Shown here piece after piece: positions 8,494 through 16,183 of a stretch of 64,000 nucleotides of DNA (positions are counted from its first letter, which is position 1; every line of letters starts with the position of its first letter). The position numbers and the translations under genes were made by a program. The DNA is from JAAXGX01 sp965221595 (GTDB taxonomy: Bacteria; Acidobacteriota; Vicinamibacteria; Vicinamibacterales; UBA8438): positions 2,604,001 to 2,668,000 of the forward strand of contig OZ244900.1 in NCBI GenBank assembly GCA_965221595.1, in the 5' to 3' direction. The notes below the pieces were generated by a model. It was not told the origin of the DNA. It saw only the letters and a list, made by a program, of their open reading frames with translations, and ran no database searches.

Positions 8494-9339
8494 ATGACTC
8501 TTCACGGCCTGGACGAGACGCTGCCGCCGGACGACTCCCCGCCGGCAGACAACCGGAACCTGATCCGGCTGGCGGCGTTGGGGGTGAGCATCGCCATCGT
8601 CGCCCTCGGCATCGGGGCGTACTGGCTGCTCGGCAACGGCGACCCGGACCCGCCGGCCGCGGCACCGGAAGCGGTCGCGGAAGCCCCCGCGCCGGAGCCG
8701 GTCGTCGAGCCCGAGCCGGCGGTTGTCGAGCCCGAGCCGGTCGCCGTGCCGGCGCTCGACGAGAGCGACTCGTTCGTCGGTGCCGTCGTCGGCGGCCTGT
8801 CCTCCCATCCCGGTCTGGCGGCCTGGCTCACCGGCGAGCGCATGATCCGCCGCTTCGTCGTCGCCGTGGACAACGTCGCGAACGGCCGCAACCCGGCGCA
8901 GCACGTTCCGTTCATGCGTCCCCGGGCGCGTTTCAGCACGACCGGCGAGGCGCCCGCCACACGCATCGCCGCCGCCAGCTTTCGGCGCTACGACGTCCAC
9001 GCCGAAATCGTCGATTCGCTCGACACGGACGGCGTCAGTGCTCTGTATGGCCTGCTCGAGCCCCTGCTCGATGCGGCCTACTCCGAGCTGGGCTATCCGG
9101 ACACGCCCTTCAGCAGCGCGCTGCGGCGGGCCATCGACCACCTGCTCGAGGTCCCCGTGCCGGACGGCCCGCCGGCCGTGACACGCGGCATGGTCTTCTA
9201 CGAGTACTCGAGCGAGCGCCTCGACGCGCTTACCTCCGCGCAGAAGCAGTTCATCAACATGGGCCCCGACAACGTGCGGATCGTGCAGGCCAAACTGCGT
9301 GCGATCGCCCGGGCGATAGGCCTCGCGGGCGGCCGCTGA
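8494..9339 (+). CDS. DUF3014 membrane-anchored protein
   Basis: 281 residues. A short cytoplasmic N-terminus is followed by one transmembrane helix at about 25-46 (LAALGVSIAIVALGIGAYWLL), a Pro/Glu/Val-rich spacer at about 50-87 (repeated EPEPAVVEP-like units), and a globular periplasmic DUF3014 domain from about 90: SDSFVGAVVGGLSSHP, WLTGERMIRRFVVAVDNVANG, FSSALRRAIDHLLEVP. The family has no established function. The gene begins 4 bp after the CHRD gene and is probably co-transcribed. No frameshift or truncation is seen. Confidence 0.88.
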   Translation: MTLHGLDETLPPDDSPPADNRNLIRLAALGVSIAIVALGIGAYWLLGNGDPDPPAAAPEAVAEAPAPEPVVEPEPAVVEPEPVAVPALDESDSFVGAVVGGLSSHPGLAAWLTGERMIRRFVVAVDNVANGRNPAQHVPFMRPRARFSTTGEAPATRIAAASFRRYDVHAEIVDSLDTDGVSALYGLLEPLLDAAYSELGYPDTPFSSALRRAIDHLLEVPVPDGPPAVTRGMVFYEYSSERLDALTSAQKQFINMGPDNVRIVQAKLRAIARAIGLAGGR

Positions 9340-9392
9340 CCGGCCGCGGCGGCGCGCAACCGTTCGTCCCGGCGAATGGTATGGTGGGGCGC

Positions 9393-11201
9393 ATGGTCCG
9401 CCTAGCGCTGTGCCAGGCCAACCTGCCGGTCGGCGACATCGACGGCAACCTGGAGCGGCTGCGCACCCGGATCCGGGAGGCGCGGAGCCGCGGCGCGGAC
9501 CTCGTCGTCTTCCCCGAGCTCGCGCTGACGGGCTATCCGCCGGAAGACCTCCTGCTCAAGCCCGGCTTCGTGCGCGACGCCGCGGCCGCGCTCCAGGATC
9601 TGGCCGCCGGGGTCAGCGGCATCGTCGCGCTGGTCGGCGCGCCCCATGCCGCGGCCGACGGCGGCGCGGCGCGGCGTGGCCAGCCGGCCCTCCACAACGG
9701 CGCCGCCGTCCTGGCGGACGGCGGCATCGCCGCCTTCTACCACAAGCACCACCTGCCGAACTACGCCGTCTTCGACGAGCGGCGCTACTTCACGCCGGGA
9801 CGGCAGGCCGTCGTCATCGAGCTCGCCGGCCGCCGCCTCGGCGTGACGGTCTGCGAGGACATCTGGGTGACGGGCGGACCGGCCGAATGGGTTGTGCATG
9901 AGGGTCGCGCCGAGATCATCGTCAACCTCTCCGCATCGCCCTACCACCGGGCGAAGGGTCGGGAGCGCGAGCGGCTCTTCGCGTCGCGCTGCGTCGACCA
10001 CGGCTGCTTCCTGGCGTTCTGCAACGCAGTCGGCGGCCAGGACGAGCTGGTCTTCGACGGACACAGCCTGGTGATTGCTCCCGACGGCAGCGTGGTCGCC
10101 CGCGGCAAGCAGTTCGAGCCGGACCTGCTCGTCGTGGACGTCGAGCCGCGTGCCCCCGAGCGGCGGACCGGCGCCGAGCGCCCGCGGCGGGGGGCGGCCG
10201 ACGCGGGGAACGACCGGGCGGCGGCAGGGGCAGCCACGCGGCCCGCCGCACGCGTGTCGGTCGTGCCGCTCTCCCGGCATCGGCCGCGCGGCGGGCCCCC
10301 GCTCGAGCCCCGACCGGCTGCGCGCCTGCTCTGTCCCGAGGCGGAGGTGTATCGGGCTCTCACCCTCGGCACGGCCGACTACGTTCGCAAGAACGGGTTT
10401 CCCGGCGCCGTGCTGGGCCTGTCGGGAGGCATCGATTCGGCGCTGGCGCTGACCGTCGCGGTCGACGCGATCGGGCCGGAGAGCGTGACCGCCGTGTCGC
10501 TGCCGTCGCGCTACACCGCGGCCATGAACCGCGACGACGCGGCAATACTGGCCGGCCGCCTCGGCGTGCGCCTGATCGAGCTGCCGATCGAGGCGCTCGC
10601 CGCGGAGTACCGCGCCCTGCTGGCCGAGCCCTTCGCGGCCACGGCCCCGGACGTCACCGAGGAGAACCTGCAGGCGCGGATCCGCGGCAACATCGTCATG
10701 GCGCTGTCCAACAAGTTCGGTTGGCTGGTGCTCACGACCGGGAACAAGAGCGAGATGAGCGTCGGCTACGCCACCCTCTACGGCGACATGGCCGGCGGCT
10801 TTGCGGTGCTCAAGGACGTGCTGAAGTCCTGGGTGTACCGGCTGGCCGTCTGGCGCAACCGCGACGGCGAGGTGATTCCGCAGCGGATCATCGACAAGCC
10901 GCCGACCGCCGAGCTGCGCGAGAATCAGCTCGACTCGGACAGCCTGCCGCCCTATGACCTGCTCGACGGGATCCTCGAGGCCTACGTCGAGGCGGATCGG
11001 GGCCCGGAGGAAATCGAGGCGCTGGGCTTCGAGCGCCAAGTCGTGGAGCGCGTGGTGCAGCTGGTCGACCGCGCCGAGTACAAGCGGCGCCAGGCCCCGC
11101 CCGGCGTCCGCATCTCCACACGGGCGTTCGGCAAGGACCGCCGGCTGCCGATCACGAACGGCTACGTTCCCGGCCGCCGCTCACATCCGGATCAGCGTTG
11201 A
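9393..11201 (+). CDS. nadE: Glutamine-dependent NAD+ synthetase
   Basis: 602 residues, cytoplasmic; makes NAD+ from nicotinate adenine dinucleotide, ATP and glutamine-derived ammonia. The N-terminal nitrilase-type glutaminase has the triad E42 (VVFPELALTGYPPEDLLL), K118 (FYHKHHLPNYAVFDERRYF) and C154 (VTVCEDIW). The C-terminal synthetase has the P-loop SGGIDS at 344-349, TTGNKSEMSVGYATLYGDMAGG and the ending PITNGY. The ATG at 9393 is preferred over one 12 bp upstream because GGGG lies just before it. Residues about 252-312 between the domains are an Arg/Ala/Pro-rich low-complexity linker, longer than I would expect. Confidence 0.95.
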   Translation: MVRLALCQANLPVGDIDGNLERLRTRIREARSRGADLVVFPELALTGYPPEDLLLKPGFVRDAAAALQDLAAGVSGIVALVGAPHAAADGGAARRGQPALHNGAAVLADGGIAAFYHKHHLPNYAVFDERRYFTPGRQAVVIELAGRRLGVTVCEDIWVTGGPAEWVVHEGRAEIIVNLSASPYHRAKGRERERLFASRCVDHGCFLAFCNAVGGQDELVFDGHSLVIAPDGSVVARGKQFEPDLLVVDVEPRAPERRTGAERPRRGAADAGNDRAAAGAATRPAARVSVVPLSRHRPRGGPPLEPRPAARLLCPEAEVYRALTLGTADYVRKNGFPGAVLGLSGGIDSALALTVAVDAIGPESVTAVSLPSRYTAAMNRDDAAILAGRLGVRLIELPIEALAAEYRALLAEPFAATAPDVTEENLQARIRGNIVMALSNKFGWLVLTTGNKSEMSVGYATLYGDMAGGFAVLKDVLKSWVYRLAVWRNRDGEVIPQRIIDKPPTAELRENQLDSDSLPPYDLLDGILEAYVEADRGPEEIEALGFERQVVERVVQLVDRAEYKRRQAPPGVRISTRAFGKDRRLPITNGYVPGRRSHPDQR

Positions 11202-11307
11202 CCGGCGCCGCCGAAGTCCCCGCGGCAGTACCAGCCGCCGCCGAACTTCCTCGACCGGCTCGCTGCCGCGGTCCGCGTGATAGGGTTGTTCGGCAGGAGG
11301 TTCAACG

Positions 11308-11781
11308 ATGGCCGTCACGGTAGGACAACCCGCTCCCGAGTTCACACTGCACGAGACCCCGGACCGGCAGCACAGCCTGCGCGACTACCGCGGCAGGAAT
11401 GTGGTGCTCGTCTTCTTCCCCGGCGCGTTCACCGGCGTGTGCACCACAGAGATGTGCGCCCTGCGCGACCGCCTCGATCAGTTCAGCGCCCTGAACGCGG
11501 AGATAATCGGTGTGACGGTCGATGCACCGTTCGTCCAGCAGGCCTGGAAGGCCGCGAACAACGTGGGCTACACGTTTCTCAGCGACTACAACCGCCAGGT
11601 CGTCGCCGCCTACGACGTTGCCTTCCCGGCACTGGCGGGCATGGAGGGCTACGTCGCCGCCAACCGCGCCGTGACGGTGATCGACCGGGACGGCGTGGTG
11701 CGTTACCACTGGGTGGCCGTGAACCTGGGCGTCGAACCGGACTACGAGGCGATCCGGGCGGCGGTGGCCGCGCTGGCGTGA
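11308..11781 (+). CDS. Peroxiredoxin of the AhpC/TSA-redoxin type
   Basis: 157 residues; reduces hydrogen peroxide or organic hydroperoxides in the cytoplasm. The thioredoxin-fold motif FFPGAFTGVCTTEMC puts the peroxidatic cysteine at 45, with a further cysteine at 50. The conserved Arg is present near residue 112-125 (YVAANRAVTVID). No typical C-terminal resolving cysteine is seen, so it is closest to 1-Cys/AhpE-like or atypical 2-Cys enzymes. GGAGG stands 9 nt before the ATG. It is monocistronic as far as can be seen; the next 380 bp hold only a gene remnant. Confidence 0.9.
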   Translation: MAVTVGQPAPEFTLHETPDRQHSLRDYRGRNVVLVFFPGAFTGVCTTEMCALRDRLDQFSALNAEIIGVTVDAPFVQQAWKAANNVGYTFLSDYNRQVVAAYDVAFPALAGMEGYVAANRAVTVIDRDGVVRYHWVAVNLGVEPDYEAIRAAVAALA

Positions 11782-11835
11782 GCATCCGCCGCGGGGCGCC
11801 CCGGTCGGCCGGCGACATCCCGCCCGACGCCGGCA

Positions 11836-12045
11836 GCAGCGCGGCGGGAGCGTCAACAGACTGTCCGGCGGCCGCTGCACGTCGAACGCCCTTGAGCGTG
11901 TAGTTCACCAGCGGGTGGTGGCCGACGAGGCCCGCGAAGTCCATCAGGCGCTCGTTGCCGAAGAGCCGCTGCGCGGCCTCGCACGCTTCGTTGCTGCGCT
12001 TCGGCGCGCGGATCAGCTCGCGCACGACCATGCTCTCTCGCCGCC
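11836..12045 (-). pseudogene. C-terminal remnant of a carboxymuconolactone decarboxylase-family gene, frameshifted
   Basis: The minus strand encodes VVRELIRAPKRSNEACEAAQ, RLFGNERLMDFAGLVGHHPL and VNYTLK, which match the C-terminal part of carboxymuconolactone decarboxylase (AhpD-like) proteins. At 11889-11890 the reading passes into another frame, where AFDVQRPPDSLLTLPP continues the family pattern, so one extra G seems to have been inserted. The N-terminal two thirds, including the CxxC active site, are absent. This is the only content I see in the 381-bp gap between the peroxiredoxin and metF. Confidence 0.55.
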
Positions 12046-12162
12046 GCCGGGCGGGGCAAGGCGGCCGGGCCCCGTTTCCGGCCCGACCCGCGGCATCGGC
12101 ACGGCCGCGGCGAGGCGTCTCCCGCGCTATTCCGAGCGGCCGCTCCGCCCGAGATCACTGAC

Positions 12163-13059
12163 GTGAAGCGCATCCCCGAGATCTACGCCGCGAAGCGCGC
12201 CGCGGGCCGGCCCGTCGTCTCCATCGAGTTCTTCCCGCCGAAGACGCCGCAGGGCGACGAGAGCCTGTTTCAGCGGGTGCTGCCGCGCCTGGCGGCGGCA
12301 CGGCCCGACTTCTGCTCGGTCACCTGCGGCGCCGGCGGCGACGGCGTGCGCACCCGGACGCTGCAGATCGTCGACCGCATGCAACGGGTGCATCACCTGA
12401 CCGCCATGGCGCACGTCACCTGCGTCAGCTTCACGCGCACGGAGATGGACGCCTTCCTCGACGAGGCAGCCGGCCTCGGCATCTGCAACATCCTGGCGCT
12501 GCGCGGCGACCCGCCCGCCGACCGACCCGACTTCCGGCGGCCGCCCGGCGGCTTCGACTACGCCTACGAGCTGATCGACGTGCTGCGAGCACGGGCGAAC
12601 GAGTTCGCCATCGGCTGCGCCGGCTTTCCCGAAGGCCACCCCGAGTGCGCGGAGGGACGGCACGTCGACTGGCAGCGGCTGCGCGACAAGGTCGCGCACG
12701 GCGCGGAGTTCATCCTCACGCAACTCTTCTTCGACAACGCCGACTACTTCGCGATGGTCGACTATCTGACCGGCAGGCTCGGCGTCACCGTGCCGATCAC
12801 CCCCGGCGTCCTGCCGATTCTCAATGCGCGGCAGGTGCAACGCTTCACCGCGCTCTGCGGCGCGACGCTGCCCGCGTCCCTCGTCGCGCAGCTCGACCGG
12901 CTCGGCGACGACGACGAGGCGGTGACGGAGTTCGGCATAGACCTCGCCACGCGGCAATGCGAGGCGCTGCTGGCGGGCGGCGCACCCGGCCTGCACCTCT
13001 ACGCCCTCAACCGCTCGCGGTCGGCGCTCGCGATACTTCGCAACCTGGGACTGGCCTGA
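12163..13059 (+). CDS. metF: Methylenetetrahydrofolate reductase
   Basis: 298 residues with a GTG start. It reduces 5,10-methylene-THF to 5-methyl-THF, using FAD, for methionine synthesis. Family marks are VSIEFFPPKTPQGDE near the N-terminus, FCSVTCGAGGDGVRTRT, HVTCVSFTR, NILALRGDPP, GCAGFPEGHPE and FILTQLFFDNADYFAMVD, and ITPGVLPILN. The length is typical of the short bacterial enzyme. A terminator-like hairpin lies directly after the stop but its T-run serves the opposite strand. No other methionine gene is adjacent. Confidence 0.95.
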   Translation: MKRIPEIYAAKRAAGRPVVSIEFFPPKTPQGDESLFQRVLPRLAAARPDFCSVTCGAGGDGVRTRTLQIVDRMQRVHHLTAMAHVTCVSFTRTEMDAFLDEAAGLGICNILALRGDPPADRPDFRRPPGGFDYAYELIDVLRARANEFAIGCAGFPEGHPECAEGRHVDWQRLRDKVAHGAEFILTQLFFDNADYFAMVDYLTGRLGVTVPITPGVLPILNARQVQRFTALCGATLPASLVAQLDRLGDDDEAVTEFGIDLATRQCEALLAGGAPGLHLYALNRSRSALAILRNLGLA

Positions 13060-13061
13060 AG

Positions 13062-13099
13062 AAAAAAGGCGCGCCGCCCGTGACGACGGACGGCGCGCC
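13062..13099 (-). terminator. Rho-independent terminator for the haem-c monooxygenase gene
   Basis: On the minus strand a perfect 9-bp stem, GGCGCGCCG paired with CGGCGCGCC around a 14-nt loop, is followed at once by TTTTTT. It lies 50 bp beyond the stop at 13149 and abuts the metF stop, so convergent read-through may also be limited. Confidence 0.8.
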
Positions 13100-13148
13100 G
13101 TGGCGAGAGCGCGTCAGGCCGGAACGACGGGTTCCGGGCGCGCCGGAC

Positions 13149-14600
13149 TCACTGCTGCTGCTGGTTCTGCGCCAGTTCCCCGGCCGGCCACTCGTCGACG
13201 CCGCACAGCGGACAGCCGCTGGCGACCTGCCCGGCGGCGAGCCCCAGCCTGGCGCGCCGGCTCTCGACCTCCGCCCGGAACTCCTCGTCGGTGAGATAGA
13301 CGCCACGCATCAGGTTGATGAACATCTGGTCGACCGAACGGTGTCCCCCGCCCGACCAGTTGCGCGGATCGGGCACGTTGGGGTTCGACGGCGAATTGTT
13401 GAAGTAGCCGGTGATGCGCAGGATGGTGCCCTTCGGGAGCAGGGGCGCCGCGTCGTCCTCGTAGTTGTAGACGCGCACCCAACTGTGATCGTAGCCCGCG
13501 CAGTTGAGCGTCTCGACGTTGATGCCCCAGATGGCGTCCAGGCACATCCGCACGCCGGGCGCGTGCATGTGCGGCTCGAAGATCGTGATCAGCGCGTTCT
13601 CCGGCAGCGTGAAGTAGGCCTCCATCTGCTGATCCGGATCCATCGCCTCGATGTCGAGGTCGACGCCGTTGCCGAACGACATCCGCACCCACTTGCGCGT
13701 CGGCTGGTAGCCCCGCGGGTGGAACTTGAAGCCCACGTTCAGATGGGCCCGCGTGCGGGCGCCGTTGGCGTGCAGGTGCATGGAGTTGAACACGAGCTTG
13801 GAGCCGGCCTTCATGATGCGACCCGCCTGGGGATCGAAGAAGTCGGCGTTGCGCCCCACCTCGTGGGTGGGCCAGCGGCGCTGCGCGGCGAGCGGGTCCA
13901 CCTCGTCGGGGTCGGGCTCGGGGTCGGTCACCGCCAGGGTCGCGTGGTGCACCACGAACAGGCCGCCGACGGTGTTGCGCGGCGTACCCTCGCTGGACTC
14001 GGTGATCTCCTTGTACTCGAGCGCCGCGACGTAGCGATCCTCGGTCAGCCCGGTCGGCACCTCGCCGATAGACCCCCACCAGTCGGGCGCGTCGGCCTCG
14101 ACCGTCACGCTCGGCGACGAGACGATCAGATCGGGCTGCCCGATCTCCCACTCGTCCACGTCGATGAACGCCACCGGTGGCGGCAGGTCGGCCGGGTCGC
14201 CTTCCGGGGCGCCGTTGTCCGCCCACCTGGCGATGAGCGCAATCTCCTCGTCGCTCAGCGACGGATCGTCCTTGAAGCGCTGGATGCCGATGTTCTTCTC
14301 GATGTACCAGGGCGGCATGACGCCCGGCTTGTCCCGGAGCCCCGTGCGGTACTTCATGGCCCGGGCCCAGGGACGCACCTCGTTGTAGTCGATCAACGAC
14401 ATCGGCGCCAGCGATTCCGGCCGATGGCACTTCTGACAGCTGCGCTGCAGGATCGGCGCGATGTGCCTGCTGAACGTCACCTCTTCCTCGGCCGCCGCCT
14501 GCGCAGCCACCGGCGCCGGAGAGGCGACGATTGTTGCCGCCGCCGCGCCGAGCAACACCTGCCACGCGAACGCCCGCCACCGGTCTCGCATCGTCGTCAT
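13149..14600 (-). CDS. Secreted haem-c/ascorbate-dependent monooxygenase-like protein
   Basis: 483 residues from MTTMRDRWRAF; GAGGAG lies 8 nt upstream of this ATG, preferred over one 21 bp earlier. A signal peptide ends near VAAQA. One c-type haem motif, CQKCH, is at 55-59. The rest resembles the copper type II ascorbate-dependent monooxygenase (PHM-like) fold, with candidate copper ligands in VVHHATLAV, MHLHANG, EPHMHAPG and YDHSW. In such families copper enzymes hydroxylate or transfer electrons in the periplasm. A strong terminator follows. The substrate is unknown. It is divergent from the WGDPDLQG gene at 14847. Confidence 0.8.
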   Translation of the reverse strand: MTTMRDRWRAFAWQVLLGAAAATIVASPAPVAAQAAAEEEVTFSRHIAPILQRSCQKCHRPESLAPMSLIDYNEVRPWARAMKYRTGLRDKPGVMPPWYIEKNIGIQRFKDDPSLSDEEIALIARWADNGAPEGDPADLPPPVAFIDVDEWEIGQPDLIVSSPSVTVEADAPDWWGSIGEVPTGLTEDRYVAALEYKEITESSEGTPRNTVGGLFVVHHATLAVTDPEPDPDEVDPLAAQRRWPTHEVGRNADFFDPQAGRIMKAGSKLVFNSMHLHANGARTRAHLNVGFKFHPRGYQPTRKWVRMSFGNGVDLDIEAMDPDQQMEAYFTLPENALITIFEPHMHAPGVRMCLDAIWGINVETLNCAGYDHSWVRVYNYEDDAAPLLPKGTILRITGYFNNSPSNPNVPDPRNWSGGGHRSVDQMFINLMRGVYLTDEEFRAEVESRRARLGLAAGQVASGCPLCGVDEWPAGELAQNQQQQ

Positions 14601-14720
14601 CTGAAATCTCCTCGATGCCAACGCGGTCTACAGTCCATCGGGAACCGTGTCATTCTAGCGACCCGCCCGGGAAACGGCAATCCGGCAAAGCCGCGACCCG
14701 CGTGCCGGCAGCCTGCAGAC

Positions 14721-14760
14721 GCGTCCCGGTGCGTCGCGGGGTTTGGCCACGGGCTGCTTG
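14721..14760 (+). repeat. Stop-anchored intergenic repeat family, partial copy 2
   Basis: GCGTCCCGGTGCGTCGCGGG followed by GTTTGGCCACGGGCTGCTTG matches the right end of the dispersed repeat. Unlike other copies it is not at a stop codon but between divergent genes, and its end has diverged to a TTGACA. Confidence 0.55.
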
Positions 14761-14763
14761 ACA
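14758..14763 (+). promoter_or_regulatory. Putative -35 box formed at the end of repeat copy 2
   Basis: TTGACA is a perfect -35 consensus, 84 bp before the start at 14847. The hexamer 17-18 bp downstream (TTGTAC/TGTACC) is a poor -10, so the call is tentative. Confidence 0.3.
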
Positions 14764-14846
14764 TTGCAGGCCGGATTCGGTTGTACCTGAACCGTTCCGG
14801 TGCCCGACTGCGTGCCGCGGGCCACCGGGCGAGGGGAGAAGATGCG

Positions 14847-16067
14847 ATGACCAGGCGACTTGTCGAGTTCATCAGCCTGGCGGCGGCGTTCGCAGGCCTG
14901 ATCGGTCTGCTGAACCTGGCGGCCGCCGCGGGCGGCGGGCCGGCCGCGATCGGCGCTGCGACGGTCTGGGCCGCGGGAGCCGCGGGCGCGGGGCAGGCGG
15001 CGGGAAGCGGGCTCCGCACGCCGTGGGGCGACCCTGACCTCCAGGGCATCTGGAACGACCCGTACCAGATCCCGCTGCAGCGTCCGGAGCAGTTCGCGGA
15101 CATCGAGGTGTTCACGGACGAACAGCGGGCGGCGCTCGATAGACAGCGCGGCGCCATGCTGCGGCGGGACGAGCGGGCGCCGATCGGGACGGAGCGCGAC
15201 GTCCGGGGCGCCTACAACGCGGTCTTCGAGTCGATTCGGCCCACCGGGGACCGTACGTCGCTCATCGTGGACCCCCCGCACGGGCGCATTCCGCCGTACA
15301 CGCCGGCAGCGCAGGAGCGGCTGCGCACGGAACGGGAGTTCCGCCTGGCGCTGCTGCAGCCCACCGAGACGTGCCGCCTGCAGGAGCCGGCCTGCGCCGG
15401 CTGGTCGTACGGACCGCCGTCGCCGCTGCGCGAGGAGGTGCCGCCGTTCTACAACACGGGACGGCTGAACCGCAACGACGGGCCGGAAGACCGCAGCCTC
15501 ACCGAGCGCTGCATGGGCGCCGGGCTGCCTGTCTTCGGGGGATTCCGCCGCCTCGTGCAGTCGCCCGGCGCCGTGGCCGTCTTCTACGATGTGGGCCAGG
15601 GACAGGGTTGGCAGCGCGTCATCCCGATCGGCGCGGGCGAACACCTGCCGAGCGGCGTCCGCCAGACCTTCGGAGACTCCCGTGGCCGCTGGGAAGGCGA
15701 CACGCTGGTGGTCGACGTCGCGAACTTCTCCCCGAAGGGCAGCTACCGCGGCTCCCGCGAAAACCTTCACCTGGTCGAGCGCTGGCGCCGACTCGACGAG
15801 ACGACGCTGGAGTACGTGGTCACGATCGACGATCCGACGACCTGGACGCGGCCGTGGACCGTACGACAGGAGCTGGCACTGCAGGACAACCGGGCGAACC
15901 GGATCTACTACGAGCCGCGCTGCCACGAAGGCAACTACGGCCTGCCGGGACAGCTTCTCGGGAGCCGCGTCGAGGAGCAGGCGTTCGCGGAGGGGCGCGG
16001 TCCGGATCCCGCTACGCGGGACACCGCCACCGGCGGCGGCACTATCGACGACCCGCTGGGCCGCTAG
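14847..16067 (+). CDS. Secreted 'WGDPDLQG' family protein (function unknown), copy 1
   Basis: 406 residues; GAGGGGAGAAG precedes the ATG. A hydrophobic signal/anchor covers residues about 9-30. The mature part opens with LRTPWGDPDLQGIWNDP, followed by TSLIVDPPHGRIPPYT, RWEGDTLVVDVANFSPKG and CHEGNYGLPGQLLGSR. These motifs recur in a large set of exported proteins common in acidobacterial genomes, for which I know no established function. A paralogue is at 56472-57437; this copy is longer by an insert at about 175-215 (LLQPTETCRLQEPACAGW). It lies in a cluster of exported oxidoreductases, which may hint at its setting but not its activity. Confidence 0.82.
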   Translation: MTRRLVEFISLAAAFAGLIGLLNLAAAAGGGPAAIGAATVWAAGAAGAGQAAGSGLRTPWGDPDLQGIWNDPYQIPLQRPEQFADIEVFTDEQRAALDRQRGAMLRRDERAPIGTERDVRGAYNAVFESIRPTGDRTSLIVDPPHGRIPPYTPAAQERLRTEREFRLALLQPTETCRLQEPACAGWSYGPPSPLREEVPPFYNTGRLNRNDGPEDRSLTERCMGAGLPVFGGFRRLVQSPGAVAVFYDVGQGQGWQRVIPIGAGEHLPSGVRQTFGDSRGRWEGDTLVVDVANFSPKGSYRGSRENLHLVERWRRLDETTLEYVVTIDDPTTWTRPWTVRQELALQDNRANRIYYEPRCHEGNYGLPGQLLGSRVEEQAFAEGRGPDPATRDTATGGGTIDDPLGR

Positions 16068-16072
16068 CTGGG

Positions 16073-16100
16073 GCAGCCCGCGGCAGAAGTCCCCGCTGCA
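16073..16100 (-). repeat. Stop-anchored intergenic repeat family, partial copy 3
   Basis: GCAGCCCGCGGCAGAAGTCC continuing to CCGCTGCA is an inverted copy of the conserved repeat end. It starts 5 bp after the TAG of the WGDPDLQG gene, matching the family habit of lying against stop codons. Confidence 0.6.
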
Positions 16101-16127
16101 CCGGCAGTCCGTGGCGCTGCAGCGGGG
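16091..16127. terminator. Hairpin between convergent genes
   Basis: CCCCGCTGCA and TGCAGCGGGG form a perfect 10-bp stem around a 17-nt loop, between two genes that converge (stops at 16067 and 16184). There is no T-run, so it may act as a Rho-assisted or bidirectional barrier. It is built from part of repeat copy 3. Confidence 0.45.
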
Positions 16128-16183
16128 CTCTCGATTGCCGTGCGGCGGCGGCAACGCGACAGCGCCGCGCTGCCGCCGTTCCG

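Noticed and set aside
12645..14846. Open frame upstream of and continuous with the WGDPDLQG gene at 14847
   Set aside because: The 700-plus upstream codons run antisense to the monooxygenase and have no family similarity; the signal peptide and ribosome-binding site set the start at 14847.
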